Shown here in pieces: positions 58,623-64,000 of a DNA stretch of 64,000 bases (positions are counted from its first letter, which is position 1; the number at the start of each line of letters is the position of its first letter). The DNA comes from Streptomyces sp. NBC_00390 (GTDB lineage Bacteria; Actinomycetota; Actinomycetes; Streptomycetales; Streptomycetaceae). The notes beneath the pieces were generated by a model that saw nothing but the letters and a program-made list of their open reading frames with translations, did not search any database and was not told where the DNA came from. Both the position numbers and the translations under genes were made by a program. The stretch covers positions 5,208,001 through 5,272,000 of the forward strand of contig NZ_CP107945.1 of NCBI RefSeq assembly GCF_036057275.1, written 5' to 3'.

Positions 58623-58777
58623 GTGGCACCGGCCCGATCCAAGCCCCCGGGCCCAACCTTCGTCCCTCAGAGGGACCACTTGCCGCGAGGCGAGCATGGC
58701 GGGTCGGTGCCACCTGATCCGGACATTCCGTCCACACGGAAGAGGCCCGCGTCACCCATCGGTGACGCGGGCCTCTT
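58623..58777 (+). ncRNA. Structured non-coding RNA candidate between helD and malic enzyme
   Basis: A 14-bp closing helix (58623-58636 with 58700-58713, one G-U) encloses two small perfect hairpins: gtccct/agggac (58662-58676, 3-nt loop) and cttgcc/ggcgag (58679-58694, GCGA tetraloop). A further hairpin ttccgt/acggaa (58726-58741) leads into a 17-bp terminator. TAGCCT at 58613-58618 is a suitable -10 that would start the RNA at the helix. Bases 58631-58636 can instead pair with 58648-58653, giving an alternative fold. No open frame fits. It could be an independent small RNA of about 155 nt or a leader of the malic enzyme mRNA. Confidence 0.65.
58740..58777 (+). terminator. Strong terminator closing the structured RNA
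   Basis: A perfect 17-bp stem (58740-58756 / 58761-58777) with a 4-nt loop, nearly 200 bases after the helD stop and 160 bases before the malic enzyme start. Its distance from helD suggests that it belongs to the RNA. Confidence 0.9.
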
Positions 58778-58837
58778 CTGCTTGACCTACACTTCTCGTA
58801 TGGTGGAAAAGAACTTCCGAAAACTAAATGACCGCAT

Positions 58838-58856
58838 TACCTGCTACTGGCAGGTA
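58838..58856. promoter_or_regulatory. Palindrome TACCTGC-N5-GCAGGTA upstream of malic enzyme
   Basis: A perfect 7-bp inverted repeat with a 5-bp centre in an unusually AT-rich patch (58800-58840), 84 bp upstream of the malic enzyme start. It looks like an operator for a dimeric regulator in the promoter zone. Confidence 0.45.
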
Positions 58857-58939
58857 GGTGTCACCATCGGAAGGCGCTGCCGGGCACCGGCCACGGCGCC
58901 GCACAGCAACGAAGCTAGGGAAAGCAGAGGAACCCGGCC

Positions 58940-60373
58940 ATGGCAACGGCGCCCAGCGTCTCGTACTCGATGACGGTCCGGCTGGAGGTGCCCGCGAGCG
59001 GAACCGCGGTCTCCCAGCTCACCACGGCGGTGGAGTCCAACGGCGGCTCCGTGACCGGCCTCGACGTGACGGCATCCGGCCACGAGAAGCTGCGGATAGA
59101 CGTCACGATCGCCGCCTCCTCCACCGCGCACGCCGACGAGATCGTCGAGGAGTTGCGCAAGATCGAGGGCGTCGTCCTCGGCAAGGTCTCCGACCGTACG
59201 TTCCTGATGCACCTCGGCGGCAAGATCGAGATGCAGTCCAAGCACCCCATCCGCAACCGTGACGATCTCTCGATGATCTACACCCCGGGTGTGGCCCGCG
59301 TCTGCATGGCCATCGCCGAGAATCCCGAGGACGCCCGCCGCCTCACCATCAAGCGCAATTCCGTTGCAGTGGTGACCGACGGCTCCGCCGTACTCGGCCT
59401 CGGCAACATCGGCCCCAAGGCCGCCCTGCCCGTCATGGAGGGCAAGGCGGCCCTCTTCAAGCGCTTCGCCGGCATCGACGCCTGGCCGCTGTGTCTGGAC
59501 ACCCAGGACACCGACGCCATCGTCGAGGTCGTCAAGGCGATCGCCCCCGGCTTCGCCGGCATCAATCTCGAGGACATCTCCGCACCCCGCTGCTTCGAGA
59601 TCGAGGCGCGGCTGCGCGAGGCCCTGGACATCCCCGTCTTCCACGACGACCAGCACGGCACCGCGATCGTCGTGCTCGCCGCGCTGACCAACGCATTGCG
59701 CGTGGTGGGCAAGGCGATCGAGGACGTGCGGGTGGTCATGTCCGGTGCGGGCGCGGCCGGTACGGCCATCCTCAAGCTGCTGATCGCCGCGGGCGTCAAG
59801 CACGCGGTCGTCGCCGACATCCACGGCGTCGTGCACGCGGGCCGTGCGGACCTGGTGGACGCCGCGCCCGGGACGCCGCTGCGCTGGATCGCCGACAACA
59901 CCAACCCCGAGGGCGTCACCGGCACGCTCAAGGAAGCGGTCGCCGGCGCGGACGTGTTCATCGGTGTCTCGGCCCCGAACGTGCTCGGCGCGGACGATGT
60001 CGCGGCGATGGCGGAGGGCGCCATCGTGTTCGCGCTCGCGAACCCCGACCCCGAGATCGACCCGGCAATCGCCCGCCAGACGGCCGCAGTTGTGGCCACC
60101 GGCCGCTCGGACTTCCCCAACCAGATCAACAACGTGCTGGTCTTCCCGGGCGTCTTCCGCGGCCTGCTGGACGCTCAGTCCCGCACCGTCAACACCGAGA
60201 TGATGCTCGCGGCCGCGACCGCGCTCGCGGACGTCGTGTCCGAGGACGAACTCAACCCGAACTACATCGTTCCGTCCGTCTTCAACGACAAGGTGGCGGG
60301 AGCGGTCGCGGGCGCGGTGCGCGAGGCGGCCAAGGCGGCAGTGGCGGCTGTGACAGGCCCCACGTCCGCCTGA
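58940..60373 (+). CDS. Malic enzyme (NAD(P)-dependent) with N-terminal ACT-like domain
   Basis: A 477-residue oxidative decarboxylase turning malate into pyruvate and CO2. The first 80 residues form an ACT-like domain (YSMTVRLEVPASGTAVSQL), probably a regulatory site. The core begins with MIYTPGVARVC; the catalytic lysine region is IKRNSVAVVTDGSAVLGLG and KAALPVMEGKAALF, metal ligands are in NLEDISAPRCFEIE and FHDDQHGTA, and the dinucleotide fold is VVMSGAGAAGTAILKLL. GAGGA lies 9 bases before the ATG. It should balance carbon between the TCA cycle and pyruvate, and supply NADPH if the NADP form. Cofactor choice was not resolved. Confidence 0.95.
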   Translation: MATAPSVSYSMTVRLEVPASGTAVSQLTTAVESNGGSVTGLDVTASGHEKLRIDVTIAASSTAHADEIVEELRKIEGVVLGKVSDRTFLMHLGGKIEMQSKHPIRNRDDLSMIYTPGVARVCMAIAENPEDARRLTIKRNSVAVVTDGSAVLGLGNIGPKAALPVMEGKAALFKRFAGIDAWPLCLDTQDTDAIVEVVKAIAPGFAGINLEDISAPRCFEIEARLREALDIPVFHDDQHGTAIVVLAALTNALRVVGKAIEDVRVVMSGAGAAGTAILKLLIAAGVKHAVVADIHGVVHAGRADLVDAAPGTPLRWIADNTNPEGVTGTLKEAVAGADVFIGVSAPNVLGADDVAAMAEGAIVFALANPDPEIDPAIARQTAAVVATGRSDFPNQINNVLVFPGVFRGLLDAQSRTVNTEMMLAAATALADVVSEDELNPNYIVPSVFNDKVAGAVAGAVREAAKAAVAAVTGPTSA

Positions 60374-60694
60374 CATACGGCGCGTCGCGGGTCGCGGGGC
60401 CGCAAACCCCCCCTTAGGGTGGCGGACCATGAGCCGGCGGCCCCCGGTCCGCCCCGCCCGTCGCTCCGATGAGTTCCGGGGGAGTAGACGGAACGTCACC
60501 ACGACGAGGCAGTGGCGCTTTTCGTGTGACTCCGGAGGGTGCCGGATTGGCTTTCCCGCCGCTGGTGGGGGCAGGATGCGTATTCGGGCGCGAGGGTCTG
60601 ACAGCAGACCCGGGTCCGGGGACTGTCCAAGGGCCCTGGCAGCATCGGCTTCGATCTCACGCCTCACAGGCAAGAAGAACACGGGAGTAAGAAC
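60374..60694. other. Leader region of hup with a hairpin
   Basis: 321 bp with no convincing gene; one open frame overlaps the hup start by ATGA but uses rare AGA/AGG and A/T-ending codons unlike its neighbours. A perfect 7-bp hairpin (gggtctg-acag-cagaccc) lies at 60594-60611, about 85 bases upstream of hup, probably within its 5' untranslated leader. TAGGGT at 60415-60420 is a -10-like hexamer. Confidence 0.4.
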
Positions 60695-60976
60695 ATGAAC
60701 CGCAGTGAGCTGGTGGCCGCGCTGGCCGACCGCGCCGAGGTGACCCGCAAGGACGCCGACGCCGTGCTGGCCGCTCTCGCCGAGACCGTCGGCGAGGTCG
60801 TCGCCAAGGGCGACGAGAAGGTCACCATCCCCGGCTTCCTGACCTTCGAGCGCACCCACCGTGCCGCTCGCACCGCTCGTAACCCGCAGACCGGCGACCC
60901 GATCCAGATCCCGGCCGGCTACAGCGTGAAGGTCTCCGCGGGCTCGAAGCTCAAGGAAGCCGCCAAGGGCAACTGA
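60695..60976 (+). CDS. hup: DNA-binding protein HU
   Basis: A 93-residue histone-like protein. The N-terminal helices (MNRSELVAALADRAEVTRKD) make the dimer, and the beta arm has the DNA-intercalating motif RTARNPQTGDPIQIPAGYSV with the proline near residue 64. There is no Lys/Ala-rich C-terminal extension, so this is the short vegetative HU rather than the HupS form. GGGAG lies upstream of the ATG. A terminator follows. Confidence 0.97.
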   Translation: MNRSELVAALADRAEVTRKDADAVLAALAETVGEVVAKGDEKVTIPGFLTFERTHRAARTARNPQTGDPIQIPAGYSVKVSAGSKLKEAAKGN

Positions 60977-60991
60977 GCCTCCGGCAGCACC

Positions 60992-61024
60992 AAGGGCGGC
61001 CACCTGTGCGGGTGGCCGCCCTTT
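60992..61024 (+). terminator. Terminator after hup
   Basis: A perfect 13-bp stem (60992-61004 / 61011-61023) with a 6-nt loop, ending in ctttcg. Confidence 0.88.
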
Positions 61025-61456
61025 CGCGCGCCTACGCCCCGCTGAAGCCCCTTCCCGGGGCGCCGGCCCCGTGCCCCCGGCGTCTTCCGTGCCGCAGGGC
61101 TGTCTGTGCCGGTCGCTCGGCAGGGGCCCGGGACAGCGCCCCCGACGCCGCTGCGGCGGCGGAGGAGGCCCGGTGAACAGCGCCCGGCCGGTACGTGACC
61201 CAGTCCTTCGAACGGCAGCACGGCCTCGGCGCGAACGTCGCCTGCGAGGCGGCCGCCGCCGAGGGCAAGGTCGGCGAGCTGCGCCGCGACCCGTTCACGT
61301 GCGGCCGGCCCGGCCGGTACGGGGCGGCCGGGGGAGAGAGCGCCTCCCGCGGCCCCGGGCCGTAGGAGCGTGCGGGAGGCGGGGCTGTCCCGCCCCGCAG
61401 ATACGCGACGGCCCCCGCGGGGCACCCGCGAGGGCCGTCGGAGCGTCGTGTGCCGG
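61025..61456. other. Gene-poor stretch between hup and murA, with the murA terminator
   Basis: 432 bp. A hairpin at 61407-61439 (15-bp arms with one mismatch, 3-nt loop) lies 17 bases past the murA stop on the minus strand and is its likely terminator. A 56-codon plus-strand frame at 61195-61365 (VTQSFERQHGLGANVACEAA...) has natural codon use and composition but no ribosome binding site or recognised family; it may be the decayed end of a gene. Nothing else is supportable. Confidence 0.45.
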
Positions 61457-62797
61457 TCAGACGATCGGGCCGCCCGGCAGCTCCACCTTCGCGCCGAGCT
61501 TCTCGAGCTTCTCCATGAAGTTCTCGTAGCCGCGGTTGATCAGGTCGATACCGTGCACACGCGACGTCCCCTGCGCCGCCAGAGCCGCGATCAGGTACGA
61601 GAAGCCGCCGCGCAGGTCCGGGATGACCAGATCCGCGCCCTGGAGCTTCGTCGGGCCCGACACGACCGCCGAGTGCAGGAAGTTGCGCTGGCCGAAGCGG
61701 CAGTGGGAGCCGCCCAGGCACTCGCGGTACAGCTGGATGTGTGCGCCCATCTGGTTCAGCGCCGAGGTGAAGCCGAGCCGCGACTCGTACACCGTCTCGT
61801 GGACGATGGACAGGCCCGTCGCCTGCGTCAGCGCCACCACCAGCGGCTGCTGCCAGTCGGTCTGGAAGCCGGGGTGCACGTCCGTCTCCAGCGCGATCGA
61901 CTTCAGGCGGCCGCCCGGGTGCCAGAAGCGGATGCCCTCGTCGTCGATCTCGAAGGCGCCGCCGACCTTCCGGTACGTGTTCAGGAAGGTCATCATCGAG
62001 CGCTGCTGCGCGCCGCGCACGTAGATGTTGCCCTCGGTCGCCAGTGCCGCCGACGCCCAGGAGGCAGCCTCCAGACGGTCCGGGAGCGCGCGGTGCGTGT
62101 AACCGCCGAGCTTGTCGACACCGGTGATCCGGATCGTCCGGTCGGTGTCCACGGAGATGATCGCGCCCATTTTCTGCAGGACGCAGATCAGGTCCTCGAT
62201 CTCCGGCTCCACCGCCGCGTTGGTCAGCTCGGTGACACCCTCGGCCAGCACCGCCGTCAGCAGCACCTGCTCGGTCGAGCCGACGGACGGGTACGGCAGC
62301 CGGATCTTGGTGCCGCGCAGCCGCTGCGGGGCCTCCAGGTACTGGCCGTCCGCCCGCTTCTCGATCGTCGCGCCGAACTGGCGCAGTACGTCGAAGTGGA
62401 AGTCGATCGGCCTGCCGCCGATGTCGCAGCCGCCCAGACCCGGGATGAAGGCGTGGCCGAGGCGGTGCAGCAGTGGCCCGCAGAACAGGATCGGGATGCG
62501 CGACGAGCCCGCGTGGGCATCGATGTCGGCGACGTTCGCGCTCTCCACGTGCGTCGGGTCGAGGACCAGCTCACCGGGCTCCTCGCCCGGGCGGACGGTC
62601 ACACCGTGCAGCTGGAGCAGCCCGCGGACGACACGCACGTCACGGATGTCGGGCACATTGCGCAGCCGGCTCGGCTCGCTGCCGAGCAGGGCGGCGACCA
62701 TCGCCTTGGGCACGAGGTTCTTCGCGCCGCGGACGCGGATCTCGCCCTCCAGCGGGGTGCCGCCGTGGACAAGCAGTACATCGTCGGTGCCGGTCAT
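61457..62797 (-). CDS. murA: UDP-N-acetylglucosamine 1-carboxyvinyltransferase
   Basis: A 446-residue enzyme for the first committed step of peptidoglycan synthesis: transfer of enolpyruvate from PEP to UDP-GlcNAc. The substrate-contacting GAKN is at 24-27. The catalytic loop has GGCDIG with Cys124, so it should be fosfomycin-sensitive (Mycobacterium-type Asp is not present). The two-domain inside-out barrel repeats are visible (VGSTEQVLLTAVLAEG, PDLRGGFSYLIAALAAQG). The ATG at 62797 was chosen from the family start (TGTDDVLLVHGGTPLEGEI); upstream codons add unrelated residues. It is convergent with hup. Confidence 0.96.
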   Translation of the reverse strand: MTGTDDVLLVHGGTPLEGEIRVRGAKNLVPKAMVAALLGSEPSRLRNVPDIRDVRVVRGLLQLHGVTVRPGEEPGELVLDPTHVESANVADIDAHAGSSRIPILFCGPLLHRLGHAFIPGLGGCDIGGRPIDFHFDVLRQFGATIEKRADGQYLEAPQRLRGTKIRLPYPSVGSTEQVLLTAVLAEGVTELTNAAVEPEIEDLICVLQKMGAIISVDTDRTIRITGVDKLGGYTHRALPDRLEAASWASAALATEGNIYVRGAQQRSMMTFLNTYRKVGGAFEIDDEGIRFWHPGGRLKSIALETDVHPGFQTDWQQPLVVALTQATGLSIVHETVYESRLGFTSALNQMGAHIQLYRECLGGSHCRFGQRNFLHSAVVSGPTKLQGADLVIPDLRGGFSYLIAALAAQGTSRVHGIDLINRGYENFMEKLEKLGAKVELPGGPIV

Positions 62798-63040
62798 GAA
62801 TCTCGCGTTCCGGAGTCGTCGGGCAGGGGGCCAGAGAAAAGGGTAAGGGTCGTGTGCCCCTGCGCCGTAGGGCTGGGACAGACCGCAGGCGTAATGAATT
62901 CGGTACAACACGGTCCGTATCCCCCCGCTCGCGCAAGGTCACCGCCCGGGCTCCCGGCCGGGCTCGCGCCCGGCGCGCTCTGAGCTGCGCTCACTCACAC
63001 TCTGCCGCTCACCCCCCGCAGAGGGCGAAGATGCGGGATC

Positions 63041-63610
63041 ATGTCTCGCATGACCGAGGTGTCCTCGCTCACAGGACGGCTGCTCGTCGCCACACCCGCC
63101 CTCGCGGACCCGAACTTCGACCGCGCGGTGGTGCTGCTGCTCGACCACGACGACGAGGGCTCCCTCGGCGTGGTTCTGAACAGGCCCACCCCGGTGGGCG
63201 TGGGCGACATCCTGGAGCCGTGGGCCGGGCTCGCCGGTGAGCCGGGTGTGGTTTTCCAGGGGGGCCCGGTCTCCCTCGATTCGGCGCTCGGCGTCGCGGT
63301 CATACCCGGCGACGAGGGGCCGCTCGGCTGGCGGCGGGTGTACGGCGCGATCGGCCTGGTGGACCTGGAGGCGCCGCCGGAGCTGCTCGGGGCGGCCCTC
63401 GGCTCCCTGCGGATCTTCGCCGGGTACGCGGGCTGGGGCCCGGGCCAGCTGGAGGACGAGCTGACCGACGGCGCCTGGTACGTCGTCGAGTCGGAGCCCG
63501 GCGATGTCTCGTCCCCGAACCCGGAGAGCCTGTGGCGTGCGGTGCTGCGGCGCCAGCGCAGTGAACTGGCCATGTTCGCGACGTATCCGGACGACCCGAG
63601 TCTGAACTGA
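63041..63610 (+). CDS. YqgE/AlgH-family protein
   Basis: A 189-residue soluble protein of the YqgE/AlgH (UPF0301) family. Typical are LTGRLLVATPALADPNFDRAVV, LLLDHDDEGSLGVVLNRP, GGPVS and RIFAGYAGWGPGQLEDE, which together are nearly diagnostic. The biochemical role is unsettled. The first ATG (63041) and one three codons later are both possible starts; neither has a strong Shine-Dalgarno. It is divergent from murA. Confidence 0.93.
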   Translation: MSRMTEVSSLTGRLLVATPALADPNFDRAVVLLLDHDDEGSLGVVLNRPTPVGVGDILEPWAGLAGEPGVVFQGGPVSLDSALGVAVIPGDEGPLGWRRVYGAIGLVDLEAPPELLGAALGSLRIFAGYAGWGPGQLEDELTDGAWYVVESEPGDVSSPNPESLWRAVLRRQRSELAMFATYPDDPSLN

Positions 63611-63687
63611 CGGGCCCGCCGGCGGCGCAGCCCGCCCCGCGGGGCCCTCCTCCCGTACCGCCCCGGGCGTGGGTACCCTTGGAGCTC

Positions 63688-63978
63688 ATGAGCACTCTTG
63701 AGCCCGAGCGCGGGACAGGCACCGGGATCCTCGTAGAACCGACGCCGCAGGTGTCGCACGGCGACGGCGACCACGAGCGCTTCGCCCATTACGTCCAGAA
63801 GGACAAGATCATGGCGAGTGCCCTCGACGGCACTCCCGTGGTGGCCCTGTGCGGGAAGGTCTGGGTTCCCGGACGCGACCCCAAGAAGTACCCGGTCTGC
63901 CCGATGTGCAAGGAGATCTACGACTCCATGGGCTCCGGCGGCGACAAGGGTGACAAGGGCGGCAAGGACAAGAAGTAG
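63688..63978 (+). CDS. DUF3039 family protein
   Basis: A 96-residue actinobacterial protein of unknown function. HERFAHYVQKDKIMASALDG and the three-cysteine pattern ALCGKVWVPGRDPKKYPVC followed by PMCKEIYD mark the DUF3039 family and suggest a metal-binding site with the histidines upstream. The C-terminal tail is Gly/Asp/Lys-rich and disordered. The ATG at 63688 is preceded by GGAG 3 bases away, and TACCCT lies a little upstream. It ends 22 bases before the end of the window. Confidence 0.9.
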   Translation: MSTLEPERGTGTGILVEPTPQVSHGDGDHERFAHYVQKDKIMASALDGTPVVALCGKVWVPGRDPKKYPVCPMCKEIYDSMGSGGDKGDKGGKDKK

Positions 63979-64000
63979 CCCGGGCTTCACGGCAACGCCC

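Noticed and set aside
58801..58973. A 57-codon frame starting MVEKNFRKLND after the structured RNA terminator
   Set aside because: No ribosome binding site, it turns Arg-rich and runs into the malic enzyme gene in another frame; the AT-rich start is better explained as promoter DNA.
60429..60698. An 89-codon frame ending in an ATGA overlap with hup, with a -10-like hexamer 8 bases before its ATG
   Set aside because: Codons are atypical (AGA, AGG, many A/T third bases) and the product has no family resemblance; the overlap is probably chance in the hup leader.
58844..61003. A 719-codon minus-strand frame over malic enzyme and hup
   Set aside because: It crosses two known genes and an intergenic region, which a real gene would not do.

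Overview
The window is high-GC chromosomal DNA with the layout of a Streptomyces chromosome. Third codon positions are almost all G/C, GTG and TTG starts are common, and a sortase motif has the actinobacterial LAxTG form. The order secA, NAD-glutamate dehydrogenase, pkaA, pkaB, prfB, ftsE, ftsX, S41 protease, smpB, ssrA, matAB, narK, nnaR, sigU and its anti-sigma factor, HelD helicase, malic enzyme, hup, murA matches what I remember of the S. coelicolor core chromosome. I see no insertion sequence, prophage, CRISPR array or stand-alone tRNA gene.

Region by region: (1) 1-12.6 kb holds the 3' part of secA, an Rv3235-family gene, a DUF6912-like gene, a HAD phosphatase, a PfpI-family protein, the very large NAD-dependent glutamate dehydrogenase, a GC-rich direct-repeat island and a soluble Ser/Thr kinase. 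(2) 12.6-26.7 kb is a cell-surface glycopolymer locus. It has a TagGH-type exporter with a divergent TetR regulator, three GT2 plus CDP-glycerol glycerophosphotransferase fusion proteins, and a three-gene module (polytopic glycosyltransferase, GT2-methyltransferase fusion, SMR-like flippase) that looks like a polyprenyl-phosphate-sugar pathway. (3) 26.8-30.5 kb is a carbohydrate ABC importer. (4) 30.7-37.8 kb holds an FHA plus FtsK/EssC-like protein facing two membrane-anchored Ser/Thr kinases, pkaA and pkaB.

(5) 37.8-44.3 kb carries translation, division and quality-control genes: prfB, a LAETG wall-anchored protein, a small zinc-ribbon membrane protein, ftsEX, a PDZ-S41 protease, smpB and tmRNA. 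(6) 44.3-51 kb holds an MFS exporter and divergent LysR regulator, then matA, matB and an acyltransferase, expected to make and modify an extracellular poly-GlcNAc-type polymer. (7) 51-54.5 kb is nitrate/nitrite transport (narK), its HemD-like regulator nnaR with a GlnR-type box upstream of narK, and a CGNR zinc-finger protein. (8) 54.6-64 kb holds the ECF sigma/anti-sigma pair, HelD, a structured RNA locus, malic enzyme, HU, murA, YqgE and DUF3039 genes.

Most genes are ordinary core genes, and strong GC hairpin terminators punctuate the operons. The points most worth a second look are the structured, probably non-coding RNA between helD and malic enzyme; the tandem teichoic-type transferases, one of which has lost its GT-A DxD motif; the three-gene lipid-linked-sugar module with a fused methyltransferase; the FHA/FtsK-like protein with an Arg in its P-loop beside pkaA/pkaB; and the matching CATTCA/TGAATG inverted repeats on both sides of the LysR gene.
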